A stretch of 64,000 nucleotides of DNA from Prevotella sp. UBA4217. Lineage in GTDB: Bacteria > Bacteroidota > Bacteroidia > Bacteroidales > Bacteroidaceae. Under the pieces are notes generated by a model. It did not search any database, was not told where the DNA came from, and saw nothing but the letters and a program-made list of their open reading frames with translations. Position 1 is the first letter of the stretch. Every line of letters begins with the position of its first letter. Location: contig DFTH01000005.1 in NCBI GenBank assembly GCA_002379425.1, positions 28,537-92,536 on the forward strand, read 5' to 3'. Shown here in pieces: positions 36,553 through 44,486 of the stretch. Both the position numbers and the translations under genes were made by a program.

Positions 36553-38427
36553 ATGACCCCAAAGGAACTTTATACCGAGCGCATCACGACGCTGACGGAG
36601 GAAATCCGACAATTGAACAAGTACAACCGGCTGGTGGTGGTGCTGGAGTTGTCGGCCATCGCCTTGGCTATTGGCTGCGTGGTGGCTTATACGATCTGGA
36701 GCAACGTTATTGCGCTGGTGGTGGCGGCGATGTTTATAGCCGCCTACGTGGCGATACGCAGGCGAGACAGCAGGAACAGCCGAATGGCGGAAGAGAAGGA
36801 GAGCCTGCGCAGCGTCTATCAGAAAGAACTGAACTATCTCGACGGCGATTTCTCCGGCTTTGCATCAGGAGAACAATATCTGAACCCACGCCATGCGTTC
36901 ACGTTCGACCTCGACATCTTCGGGCCACAGTCGCTCTTCCACCGCATCAACCGCACCGTATCGACCGGTGGCAGCGATTTCCTGGCGAGGGAGTTGGCCG
37001 AGACGCGAGTAAGGGCCATCGACGAGATAGAAGCGCGACGTGAGGCCATCAGCGAACTGTCGGGGAGGGAGCCGCTGCGAGCAGCATTCATGGCGCAGGG
37101 CAGAGGGCAGCAGATTGATACGGCCGACATCCTGAAAGCCCTGCACGCGGTACAGCAGATGCAGATGCCTCGTCTTGCCGCCCATCGGCTCACCCTTCTT
37201 GCAGCCGTGGGAAGCATCCTCGTCTTCTACGGACTGCTGGCCGGAGCCGTCTTTGGCCCGTTGTCTGGTACATTCCCCATGCTCTGGGTACTGCTGCAGA
37301 TTCTGGCAGTCTATCTGCTCTTCGGCCGTACGCTGAAGCGCATCAATCAGACCATCAACATCATCCTGCCGCGACTGAGCACCTATGTCAACATGATCAT
37401 GCTGATAGTGACCGCCGACCTGAAGAGCCGCGAGGGGCGCGACATCATCAGCCAGTTGTCGGCCGACCAACAGGATGCCCTCAAGTCGTTCCGCCTGCTA
37501 AAAGGCATCATCAACGCCCTCGACCAGCGCAACGAGATTTGGGTGTCCATCTCCAACGCCCTCTACCTGGCCGACTACTTCATCGTGCGCCGCTTCCTGC
37601 TTTGGCAAGACCGCTACATGGGGCACATCGATGAGTGGATAGCCGCTGTGAGCCACTTCGATGCATTGGTGTCGATGGCCACATTCCGCTACAACGAGCC
37701 GACGGCCACGGATGCCGAACTGGTGAGTGCCGACGAGGTGGTCTATGAGGCGCGCGGACTCTATCATCCGTTCCTCGGCGTGAAGGCCGTGCGCAACGAC
37801 TTCACGATTGCTGACCGCCACTACTACATCATCACCGGCGCGAACATGGCGGGCAAGAGCACCTTCCTCCGCTCCATTGGCATCAACTACGTGCTGGCCT
37901 CCTGTGGCATGCCCGTCTTTGCCGACAGCCTGCGCGTCTCGCTCTTCTCGCTGTTCAGCAGCATGCGCACCACCGACGACCTCGCCCACGGCATCAGTTA
38001 CTTCAATGCCGAACTGCTCCGGCTGCAACAACTCATCGAGACCTGCCGGCAGAACCGCCACACGCTCATCATCCTCGACGAAATCCTGAAGGGCACCAAC
38101 TCGCTCGACAAACTCAACGGCTCGCGCCTGTTCCTGCAGTCTGTCTCCGCGCTCCCCATCACGGGCATCATCGCCACCCACGACCTCGAGTTGTCGAAGA
38201 TGGAGGAGGAACACCCCGCCCGCTTCCACAACTACTGCTTTGAAATAACGAACGAGAGAGAGAAGAGCGATGCTTGCATCTGCTCTTCCGAGCGAGGAGG
38301 AATTCGACGAAGTCAAATACGGCTTTCCGACGAAATCTCCTACACCTATCGCCTCTCCGAAGGCGTGGCCCGCAATCAGAATGCCACGTATCTGCTGAAG
38401 AACATTTTGAAGTCAGCATTAAGATGA
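36523..38427 (+). CDS. Membrane-anchored MutS-family ATPase
   Basis: A 634-residue protein with only the MutS core and ATPase parts and no mismatch-recognition domain. Two pairs of hydrophobic helices, at about residues 43-80 and 225-265, place it in the membrane. The ATPase has Walker A TGANMAGKSTFLRS near 436, Walker B TLIILDEILKGTNSLDK, and the MutS signature around THDLELSKMEEEHP. Such MutS-like proteins are common in Bacteroidota and are not shown to do mismatch repair. A segment with cysteines and arginines (near residue 585, KSDACICSSERGG) between FEITNE and IRLSDEISYTY looks like a small insertion. The first ten residues (MDIAFLSDKY) are shared with the unrelated 41771 gene product. 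Confidence 0.88.
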   Translation: MDIAFLSDKYMTPKELYTERITTLTEEIRQLNKYNRLVVVLELSAIALAIGCVVAYTIWSNVIALVVAAMFIAAYVAIRRRDSRNSRMAEEKESLRSVYQKELNYLDGDFSGFASGEQYLNPRHAFTFDLDIFGPQSLFHRINRTVSTGGSDFLARELAETRVRAIDEIEARREAISELSGREPLRAAFMAQGRGQQIDTADILKALHAVQQMQMPRLAAHRLTLLAAVGSILVFYGLLAGAVFGPLSGTFPMLWVLLQILAVYLLFGRTLKRINQTINIILPRLSTYVNMIMLIVTADLKSREGRDIISQLSADQQDALKSFRLLKGIINALDQRNEIWVSISNALYLADYFIVRRFLLWQDRYMGHIDEWIAAVSHFDALVSMATFRYNEPTATDAELVSADEVVYEARGLYHPFLGVKAVRNDFTIADRHYYIITGANMAGKSTFLRSIGINYVLASCGMPVFADSLRVSLFSLFSSMRTTDDLAHGISYFNAELLRLQQLIETCRQNRHTLIILDEILKGTNSLDKLNGSRLFLQSVSALPITGIIATHDLELSKMEEEHPARFHNYCFEITNEREKSDACICSSERGGIRRSQIRLSDEISYTYRLSEGVARNQNATYLLKNILKSALR

Positions 38428-38458
38428 AGATACATACTTATTGCGAATAATATATCAA

Positions 38459-38501
38459 TTCGGGTATAAAATTGGATGAAATATTCAAAATTATACCCGA
38501 A
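38459..38501. repeat. Perfect 11-bp inverted repeat
   Basis: TTCGGGTATAA (38459-38469) and TTATACCCGAA (38491-38501) flank a 21-nt AT-rich loop just after the mutS-like gene. It may be a protein-binding site or mRNA end. Confidence 0.6.
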
Positions 38502-38520
38502 CTGATGTAATAAAGCGGCT

Positions 38521-38547
38521 ATGACTACCTAACGGTCATGTCTTTTT
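38521..38547 (+). terminator. Short hairpin with T run after the mutS-like gene
   Basis: ATGAC (38521-38525) pairs with GTCAT (38535-38539) and is followed by G-TCTTTTTT. It is weak, and overlaps the stop of the convergent helix-turn-helix gene. Confidence 0.45.
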
Positions 38548-38829
38548 TACCTTCAGATAACTTTTCAGCGCTTTCACATAATCCTCAAAGGCTTTCAGCC
38601 CTACAGGCGTGATGCGGCAGAGCGTGCAGGGCTTCTTGCCCTTGAAGGTCTTCTCCACCTCTATATAACCTGCTGCCGAGAGTTTGTCTATCTGCACGCT
38701 CAGGTTGCCCGCCGTGGCGCCCGTCTGCTCCTTGATGTAGGGGAACTCGGCTTCCTCGGCACTGATGAGCAGCGACATCACGGCCAGTCGCAACTCGGCA
38801 TGCAGCAGGGGGTCTAATGGTTTGAACAT
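38536..38829 (-). CDS. Winged-helix transcriptional regulator
   Basis: A 97-residue MarR/PadR-like winged-helix protein (LHAELRLAVMSLLISAEEAEF, YIKEQTGATAGNLSVQIDKL, GYIEVEKTFKGKKP, CRITPVGLKAFEDYVKAL). It follows the membrane-protein gene by 3 nt, a frequent Bacteroidota pair in which the regulator probably controls the operon. Confidence 0.88.
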   Translation of the reverse strand: MFKPLDPLLHAELRLAVMSLLISAEEAEFPYIKEQTGATAGNLSVQIDKLSAAGYIEVEKTFKGKKPCTLCRITPVGLKAFEDYVKALKSYLKVKKT

Positions 38830-38832
38830 GGG

Positions 38833-39513
38833 CTACGAGTTTTTTAGTTTCATGCCTGGGAGCGTCAAGCCGATGAAAGCCAAGATAGTGACGATGATGG
38901 CAGGGATGATGCCGTGGGCAACGCCAACATAGTGAGCATTGGTATAATAAACCAACCATCCGGTCAGTGTCTGTGTGACGTAGAACGACTCCCAGATGAA
39001 GCCGCCGATTCCGCCCACAATGCCGCACCACACCATCCAACGACTCTTCAATATGTAACCGTTGACGGTAATGGTCATGCCCATAAGCAGGAGCACGACA
39101 CGAAGGGGATGAATCACCAGACGTGAATAGACTTCTGGCTGCTCGAAGTGTGCCATCAGCATGTTATACAAAATGCCGAACACGAAGTATGCGAATACGA
39201 AGATACCGAACGTCTGCCAAGTCTTGTCGACCATCGAACCGACCAGACTGGCGGGAACTTTCGGTTTGCCTCTCTTTGCGTAACGGTCAGCAGCAAAGAT
39301 AATGACAGGCAGAAGGATGTACATCAGATACCAAGCCGTGTTGGACGTAAAATAGATAATGATGCCTATAAGAATGGCCATCCCCATTGTGCATAGGCCT
39401 GCCACGTAGAGTGACAGTCCTGTGTCCTTAGCCACCACCTGGCGGCTACGCTCTATCTGCTCCGTGATAATCTCCAGACTGCGCTCGGCAGTCATGTTAT
39501 TCTTTTCTTCCAT
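38833..39513 (-). CDS. Membrane protein of unknown function
   Basis: A 226-residue protein with a cytosolic N-terminal helix (ERSLEIITEQIERSRQVVAKD) and about six hydrophobic helices. No transporter motif is recognised. It is first in a two-gene operon with the winged-helix regulator, under a -7 element at 39621-39628. Confidence 0.75.
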   Translation of the reverse strand: MEEKNNMTAERSLEIITEQIERSRQVVAKDTGLSLYVAGLCTMGMAILIGIIIYFTSNTAWYLMYILLPVIIFAADRYAKRGKPKVPASLVGSMVDKTWQTFGIFVFAYFVFGILYNMLMAHFEQPEVYSRLVIHPLRVVLLLMGMTITVNGYILKSRWMVWCGIVGGIGGFIWESFYVTQTLTGWLVYYTNAHYVGVAHGIIPAIIVTILAFIGLTLPGMKLKNS

Positions 39514-39620
39514 TGTTGTTCCATTTTTAAGTGATGTTCTACTTTTGTTTACTACTCTCTGGCCTCGTCCGTGCTCCTGCAGAAAGCACGGCTTCGGCCA
39601 ATCGTGTCCGGTTCACGCTG

Positions 39621-39628
39621 CAAAGATA
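39621..39628 (-). promoter_or_regulatory. -7 element for the membrane protein/regulator operon
   Basis: CAAAGATA on the plus strand reads TATCTTTG on the minus strand, about 108 nt before the start. The gap 39514-39827 holds this and the opposing -7 element TATATTTG (39793-39800). Confidence 0.55.
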
Positions 39629-39827
39629 GATAAGTTTATAATATAAACCAAATTATTTCGTAAATATTTTGCTCCCATTGCTGATTTTTAACATTTCGCA
39701 TAGAACAAGGGCAAATACGAATGCGGCATGCCATTTCACCTAAATATATTTAAAAGATGTAGGTGAAGCGAACAATTCTCAATAAAAAGTCGTATATTTG
39801 CAACTATTATACTAATTGACAGCAATT

Positions 39828-40013
39828 ATGACAGAGATTCACAAACAATACAGGCTAACCTCCACGGAAGAGCCGACAGACGAGATGCTGCAGGCACTGA
39901 TGGAGGACGTGGCAACAGAAGCCCGCAAGTCAATGGCTAACGCTGAGGCAGAGAAGAAACGGAGACTACAGGCCGTGGCTGATGAAATTTCTGCATGGAG
40001 GGCTGCGCAGTGA
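39828..40013 (+). CDS. Small antitoxin-like protein upstream of a zeta-toxin gene
   Basis: A 61-residue, charged, helical protein (MTEIHKQYRLTSTEEPTDEM, LQALMEDVATEAR). It is typical in size and position for the antitoxin of a zeta-toxin pair in Bacteroidota. The stop overlaps the toxin start. ATG 39828 is 28 nt below TATATTTG (39793-39800). Confidence 0.7.
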   Translation: MTEIHKQYRLTSTEEPTDEMLQALMEDVATEARKSMANAEAEKKRRLQAVADEISAWRAAQ

Positions 40014-40321
40014 GTGATAAGAAGCCAACCCTTTGCATTGTCGCAGGACCTAACGGCTCTGGCAAGACTACTACAACCGTCCAACTGCTCAATGATGAGT
40101 GGACGGCTGATAGTTTGTATATCAATCCTGACAATATCGCACAAGAGACTTTTGGCGACTGGAACTCTCCTGCCGCTGTACTGAAAGCAGCAGAGATGGC
40201 CACACAACAGCGTTACGAATGCCTGCAGCAGGGACGGGATTTCGTGTTCGGGACGGTTTTCAAGAAATATACTGACGACATTCCCGAATGGGCGCAGACT
40301 ATTTGCCAATGGAGCAGGTAG
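40010..40321 (+). pseudogene. Zeta-toxin-family kinase, shortened
   Basis: About 103 residues from GTG 40010. It begins like a zeta toxin, an ATP-dependent kinase that poisons cell-wall precursors: LCIVAGPNGSGKTTTTVQLL (Walker A), then YINPDNIAQ and QGRDFVFGTVF. Full members are about 190-200 residues, so the core substrate-binding half is missing. The ending KKYTDDIPEWAQTICQW resembles how such proteins finish, so an internal deletion between GTVF and KKY is likely. It is probably inactive, though the antitoxin gene is intact. Confidence 0.7.
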
Positions 40322-40358
40322 CGATTTATACTTCTACCGAAATAGGAATCTTGTAATA

Positions 40359-40390
40359 AAGCAGTGCCAGCCTCACGGCCGGCACTGCTT
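40359..40390. terminator. Bidirectional hairpin between convergent genes
   Basis: AAGCAGTGCC (40359-40368) pairs with GGCACTGCTT (40381-40390). It separates the zeta-toxin remnant from the convergent membrane gene and could serve both. Confidence 0.65.
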
Positions 40391-40421
40391 CTGGCGAGAG
40401 AGCGTATTTTTAGAAACTGTG

Positions 40422-41033
40422 TTATTCTGCGGATAGTTCGTCAATCTCGCGGATGGAACGGTTCACGCGGTGCATCTCCCAGAAATAGCCGCAGAAAACA
40501 ATGAGAGTGCCGATGCAGAATCCTATGCCCGCCCTGATGCCGATGGCTGCAACTCTTTCTGTCGGATTATCTGCGAAGACTCCTAACTGCCAGCATAAGG
40601 CGAATGCCCAGAGTGCAAGCAGCGGTAAGGATATGAGCATCTGCAGGCGCTCCCCCTTTTTGAACTTCAGCAGCCCGCGGCGAACGGTCAGCAGGTCGTT
40701 GCCTTCGGTGAATAGTTGCTGTATTCGTCGATGGCAAATGATGTTATAAGCAAGTTCGATGATAACACCTAAGAGCACGATGAGTCCGAGATACCAAGAA
40801 ATGCCCATCTTGGAGAACATCCAAAAGACGAGAGGCATCATGAGCAATACGGCAATATCTGCAATGATGCTGGTCTTGGTGAAGATGCTGATGCGGGCGT
40901 TCATCGAGCGGCGCATGAGTCGGTCGCTGATGATTTCCTGCTGGTCCAGTCGCTGTTTGAACAGGGCGAGTTGCTCGCGGAGTTCATCTACTTCGTTCTG
41001 AGGAATGTTGTTATTGTTTGTCTGAGTTTCCAT
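40422..41033 (-). CDS. Membrane protein, possible anti-sigma partner
   Basis: A 203-residue protein with an N-terminal coiled-coil-like stretch (VDELREQLALFKQRLDQQ) and four predicted helices in two pairs. It lies 61 nt downstream of an ECF sigma gene on the same strand. In Bacteroidota such genes often encode the membrane anti-sigma partner, but no ZAS or FecR domain is seen, so this is inference from position. Confidence 0.7.
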   Translation of the reverse strand: METQTNNNNIPQNEVDELREQLALFKQRLDQQEIISDRLMRRSMNARISIFTKTSIIADIAVLLMMPLVFWMFSKMGISWYLGLIVLLGVIIELAYNIICHRRIQQLFTEGNDLLTVRRGLLKFKKGERLQMLISLPLLALWAFALCWQLGVFADNPTERVAAIGIRAGIGFCIGTLIVFCGYFWEMHRVNRSIREIDELSAE

Positions 41034-41094
41034 AATCGTATGCTTTTTTATGATTAATAATTAGGTGTAGTTCCGGAACCTACGTTTCTCGAGT

Positions 41095-41568
41095 CTATTT
41101 CATTCTCTTCAGTTGTTCCCTGATGCGCACCAGGCGTACGCTGACGTTCTTGGCCGAGATGCCCACGATGGCGCCAATCTCGTCGTAACTCATGTTCTCC
41201 AGCCACAGCAGTACGATGGCGCGGTCAATAGGCGGCAACTGGTTGATGCGATGGCGCAGTATCTCCATCTGGCGCGAGTTCTGGTTGTCCTCCTCGTAGG
41301 GGTTGATATCCATCGTCAGCGGGATGGTCGGATGGCGGCGACGCTTACGCTCCAGGCTGACGCAGACATTCAGGCAGATGCGGTATATCCATGTCCGCAC
41401 GTCGCTGCGATGCTCGAAGTTCGGCCAACTTCGCCACAGGTTGATGAGGCATTCCTGATAGAGGTCGGCCACCTCGTCCTGATCCTTGCTGAACATATAG
41501 CAGACGGTGTAGATGGTTGCCTTGTGCGTCCGCACCTGCTGCTCAAAATTTTCTTCGTTCTGGTTCAT
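41095..41568 (-). CDS. ECF RNA polymerase sigma factor
   Basis: A 157-residue sigma-70 family protein. Region 2 is YTVCYMFSKDQDEVADLYQE then WRSWPNFEHRSDVRTWIYRI; region 4 is LPPIDRAIVLLWLENMSYDE then IGISAKNVSVRLVRIREQL. ATG 41568 is preferred, 43 nt below the -7 element at 41611-41618. It is the first gene of a pair with the membrane protein 40422-41033. Confidence 0.92.
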   Translation of the reverse strand: MNQNEENFEQQVRTHKATIYTVCYMFSKDQDEVADLYQECLINLWRSWPNFEHRSDVRTWIYRICLNVCVSLERKRRRHPTIPLTMDINPYEEDNQNSRQMEILRHRINQLPPIDRAIVLLWLENMSYDEIGAIVGISAKNVSVRLVRIREQLKRMK

Positions 41569-41610
41569 TGTCTCAATGTAATTTGTTCGACATTTGTCCT
41601 TTAGTCGCTG

Positions 41611-41618
41611 CAAAGGTA
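41611..41618 (-). promoter_or_regulatory. -7 element for the ECF sigma gene
   Basis: CAAAGGTA on the plus strand reads TACCTTTG on the minus strand. Confidence 0.6.
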
Positions 41619-41700
41619 CGATTTGCTACACGAAAAAGCGAAAAAAGTTCATCATTCAAGGCATTATACAATACATTATTTCTTACCAAAAAAGATAAAA

Positions 41701-41800
41701 AGGAGGGGCAAGGATGAATATCTTTCGGATTATTTTCGTAACTTTGCGGCGTTAAATCATATATGAGTATATGGACATCGCTTTTCTGTTAGACAAATAT
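41701..41800 (+). promoter_or_regulatory. Promoter-leader-start cassette, copy 2
   Basis: TAACTTTG at 41739-41746 and ATG at 41771 have the same 32-nt offset as copy 1 at 36453-36552. About 80 of 100 bases match, and homology ends after codon ten (MDIAFLLDKY). Confidence 0.75.
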
Positions 41801-42421
41801 TTCAAGGGAACAAACAACGTCTCAATTGACGTGTTTGATGCACAGACGCTGAATGCTGTGTATAGAAATGTCGTCAGTGCCATGACTTCTCATTTCGAGA
41901 TAGAGGTCAGCGTACTGCAGGCATTAAGTTATTGTCTGTATGAGATGATGGATAATGTCCATATACATTCAGGAAAACCTCTGGGTACTGCCATCACATA
42001 TTTCGACAAATCCAGTAAAATCTTGCGCATCCTCATTGCCGACGACGGAATGGGTATCCAGGCATCACTGGCTGAGAACAAAAAATACAGTGACATTACA
42101 GAGGCTGAGGCTCTCAGGCTATGCCTGCAAGACTCAATAACCGACGGCAGGGGTATGGGATTTGGCCTGTACACTACGGCCAAACTTATCGAAAAGATCG
42201 GGAAAATGTTTATCCTGCATTCAGGAAGTCACAAGCTGATGATGAAAGACGGAGAGACCACCTGTGTGGAGAATGGCTTTTGGCAAGGAACACTCATCTA
42301 TATGGAGATTGGTACGGCCAAGGAAATAGACCCTAACCAAGTGGTTGACCACAGAGTGGATGCGGCAGAAGAATATAACGAGGCATTTGTAGAAACAGAA
42401 GAATTGGAATCGCTATGGTAG
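41771..42421 (+). CDS. GHKL-type ATP-binding protein, anti-sigma-like kinase
   Basis: A 216-residue protein with a HATPase_c fold: N-box YCLYEMMDNVHIHS, G1 box IADDGMGI, and G2 box DGRGMGFGLYT. No histidine-phosphotransfer or sensor domain is present, so it resembles SpoIIAB/RsbW-type anti-sigma kinases or stand-alone GHKL switches. Its stop overlaps the start of the STAS-like DUF4325 gene by 7 nt, which supports a kinase/antagonist pair. It shares its promoter and first ten codons with the mutS-like gene. Confidence 0.85.
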   Translation: MDIAFLLDKYFKGTNNVSIDVFDAQTLNAVYRNVVSAMTSHFEIEVSVLQALSYCLYEMMDNVHIHSGKPLGTAITYFDKSSKILRILIADDGMGIQASLAENKKYSDITEAEALRLCLQDSITDGRGMGFGLYTTAKLIEKIGKMFILHSGSHKLMMKDGETTCVENGFWQGTLIYMEIGTAKEIDPNQVVDHRVDAAEEYNEAFVETEELESLW

Positions 42422-42711
42422 AGTTTAAGTTTATAGAATACGGAACAGATTTCGGTACCCGCGACATGGGCATGAAACTCCGCGAGAAACTGTTACCACT
42501 CATCAAGGAGAATGACAAGGTTGTTCTTGATTTCACTGGTGTGAATGTTGTTTCCAACAGTTTTGCTGATGAGTGCATTGCCAAACTGCTTTTGGATATG
42601 CCGCTAAGCGAACTCAAGCAGCACACCACCTTCCGTGGGCTCAATCCTATGGCTGAGCGTAGCGTGCTCGTGGCCCTCCAGCGAAGATACAAGGTGCTGA
42701 AAACAAACTAA
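42415..42711 (+). CDS. STAS-like DUF4325 protein
   Basis: A 98-residue protein of the DUF4325 type (VVLDFTGVNVVSNSFADECIAKLL). The SFADE motif is typical, and the fold resembles STAS anti-anti-sigma factors. It overlaps the ATP-binding gene and probably binds it, or is its phosphorylation target. This type of pair is scattered among mobile and accessory regions; the output is unknown. Confidence 0.85.
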   Translation: MVEFKFIEYGTDFGTRDMGMKLREKLLPLIKENDKVVLDFTGVNVVSNSFADECIAKLLLDMPLSELKQHTTFRGLNPMAERSVLVALQRRYKVLKTN

Positions 42712-42741
42712 AGAGTTGACAGACCTACTGTGAGCGTGTCC

Positions 42742-43347
42742 ATGAGACTGAAAGCAAGTATGATGCACATACGATTCCTGTTCGTATTGATGATGCTCAT
42801 GGCACCGTCATTTGCTAAGGCTCAGACTTCGTTTGACCCAGAAGAAGGTTGCCTGAATGTCGTTGATATTTCCTATTCGCAAGGCATAGGCGAATATGGC
42901 GACGGGGGCATCGCTGCAAACTACCTGCACGAAAAGTTCAACAATGATCGCTTCAGTATCGGAGCCGGTATTGGATACAGTTATCATCAGAAGTATAAGT
43001 TTTCGGCTCTTCCCATTTACATCAGTACACATTATTTCTTTTTAGACCGCAGGTTCTCTCCGTTTGTTAATCTGCGCGCTGGAGGATTCATCCTACTTAA
43101 TAAAAAGAATGTAGGAACAAATGAGAAATACTCTCTGTCAAAAGACAAGCAGGGCTTCAGCCTGTTTGTCTCGCCAAGCGTCGGCGTGAAGATGCACATT
43201 ACACCAAACATCGGCATTATGGCTTCGATAAGCGACGAAGCCTACCTTGTGAAAGCATTTGATACCCAAAGGAACGATTATAAAAGCAAACTGATTCATG
43301 ATTTGGGAATCAGTATTGGAGTGTGCTTTCAGATTAACGGATGGTAG
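42742..43347 (+). CDS. Small outer-membrane beta-barrel protein
   Basis: About 201 residues with a signal peptide (FLFVLMMLMAPSFAKAQ) and alternating amphipathic strands rich in G, Y and F (SIGAGIGYSYHQKYKF, FFLDRRFSPFVNLRAGGFIL), ending GVCFQINGW. This is typical of eight-strand barrels of the PorT or opacity type. No catalytic residues seen. Starts at GTG 42730 or ATG 42742 are both possible; the promoter is not clear and it may be read from the DUF4325 operon 18-30 nt upstream. Confidence 0.75.
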   Translation: MRLKASMMHIRFLFVLMMLMAPSFAKAQTSFDPEEGCLNVVDISYSQGIGEYGDGGIAANYLHEKFNNDRFSIGAGIGYSYHQKYKFSALPIYISTHYFFLDRRFSPFVNLRAGGFILLNKKNVGTNEKYSLSKDKQGFSLFVSPSVGVKMHITPNIGIMASISDEAYLVKAFDTQRNDYKSKLIHDLGISIGVCFQINGW

Positions 43348-43437
43348 GATGCTGTTGGGGATGCCATGATCTGAAAAAAGTTTGTTTTCGGGTTAGCATT
43401 CTGAGCGGCTGACGGGTATTACTCTAAAAAAGACGTG

Positions 43438-43917
43438 ATGGAAAAAGATATCCAACGGCTGTTCAAACAGCACTACACCAAAATGCTGAGGGTGGCACGC
43501 ACGATCCTCTACGACGAGCAGGAGAGCAAGGATGTGGTCAGCGACATCTTTGAGGGACTGCTCCGCGGGCGGACGGTGCTGATGCCAGACACCGAAGAAC
43601 GCTACCTGCTGACAAGCGTTCGCAACCAGTGTCTGAAGCGCATCCACCACCAGGATGCGAGACACCGCATGGAGACTGCCACTGCAGGTCAGGCATCCGA
43701 CACAGAGCATGATGACGAGCGCATAGCAGACATCGTCGAGTTTGTCGTCAGTCATCTGACAGAACAAGAGCAGCGCATCTTCCACCTCCGTTTCTCCGAA
43801 GGGTATAGTTACGATGAGATTGCTTCTGCAGAAGGCATCAGCCGCGTGGCCGTATGGAAACATCTTTCACACGCCTTAAAAGAAATCAGAAACCGTTTTA
43901 ATCCGAAAGGCTTATGA
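43438..43917 (+). CDS. ECF sigma factor (FecI-like)
   Basis: A 159-residue sigma factor: region 2 DIQRLFKQHYTKMLRVARTI then YDEQESKDVVSDIFEGLL; region 4 LTEQEQRIFHLRFSEGYSYD then ISRVAVWKHLSHALKEIR. It overlaps the FecR-like gene by 4 nt and is followed by an outer-membrane barrel gene, forming a sigma/anti-sigma/receptor group. ATG 43438 is used; a GTG lies one codon upstream. Confidence 0.92.
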   Translation: MEKDIQRLFKQHYTKMLRVARTILYDEQESKDVVSDIFEGLLRGRTVLMPDTEERYLLTSVRNQCLKRIHHQDARHRMETATAGQASDTEHDDERIADIVEFVVSHLTEQEQRIFHLRFSEGYSYDEIASAEGISRVAVWKHLSHALKEIRNRFNPKGL

Positions 43918-44486
43918 AGACAAATGACCACAACAAGCATCTTTACCGCTCGATGCAGGAAGAGCCCGACAAGTATTCCGACCAGGAGATAGAGGCGATG
44001 ATGGACGATCTTGACCAAGTGCCCGACGTGGATGAAGCATGGCAGCAGTTCGCCCGGCAGCATATCCCCTCAGTGCACCCCATGCATACTTGGCGAAAAG
44101 TCGCTGCTATACTCATTGGCGTATTAACTCTATCTGGCATTGCTTTTGCTGCAGTTCACATCATGCACCAATCACAGCAGGAGGAAGTGAATCACGGGGA
44201 CAGGTTGCGTGATTCAGCCGTCTTGCCGACGAATCATGAACCTGTCCCCGTGATTCACGCCAAGGCCGGACCCGTAGTCTTTGACAATGTCACCCTCGAC
44301 AGCATCGCCAAAGATATTGCGGTGTATCATCACCTTGATATAGACTTGCAGAACGAGCAGGCTAACCAACTTCGTTTCTATTTCGTGTGGAATCAGGACG
44401 AGAGTCTGCAGGAAGTCATCGAGAAGTTGAATATGTTCGACCAGGTCCATCTGGCTGTTGAGGACCGTAAACTGATTGTCAGATGA
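43914..44486 (+). CDS. FecR-like anti-sigma protein with a repeat-derived linker
   Basis: A 190-residue membrane protein: a cytosolic N-terminal part that would bind sigma (residues 1-60), one membrane helix (VAAILIGVLTLSGIAFAAVH), and a periplasmic STN/DUF4974-type domain (VVFDNVTLDSIAKDIAVYHH to the end). The normal FecR domain between helix and DUF4974 is absent. In its place is a linker encoded by a perfect palindrome at 44187-44258 (NHGDRLRDSAVLPTNHEPVP). The protein may still sequester the upstream sigma factor. Confidence 0.8.
   Translation: MKTNDHNKHLYRSMQEEPDKYSDQEIEAMMDDLDQVPDVDEAWQQFARQHIPSVHPMHTWRKVAAILIGVLTLSGIAFAAVHIMHQSQQEEVNHGDRLRDSAVLPTNHEPVPVIHAKAGPVVFDNVTLDSIAKDIAVYHHLDIDLQNEQANQLRFYFVWNQDESLQEVIEKLNMFDQVHLAVEDRKLIVR
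44187..44258. repeat. REP-like palindrome inside the FecR-like gene
   Basis: Left arm GTGAATCACGGGGACAGGTT (44187-44206) and right arm 44239-44258 are exact complements over 20 bp, with further inner pairing GATTC/GAATC. It shares its core with 14264-14338 in the M56 gene. Confidence 0.85.

Noticed and set aside
36525..38427. Canonical mismatch-repair mutS
   Set aside because: Membrane helices are present and the mismatch-recognition domain is absent.
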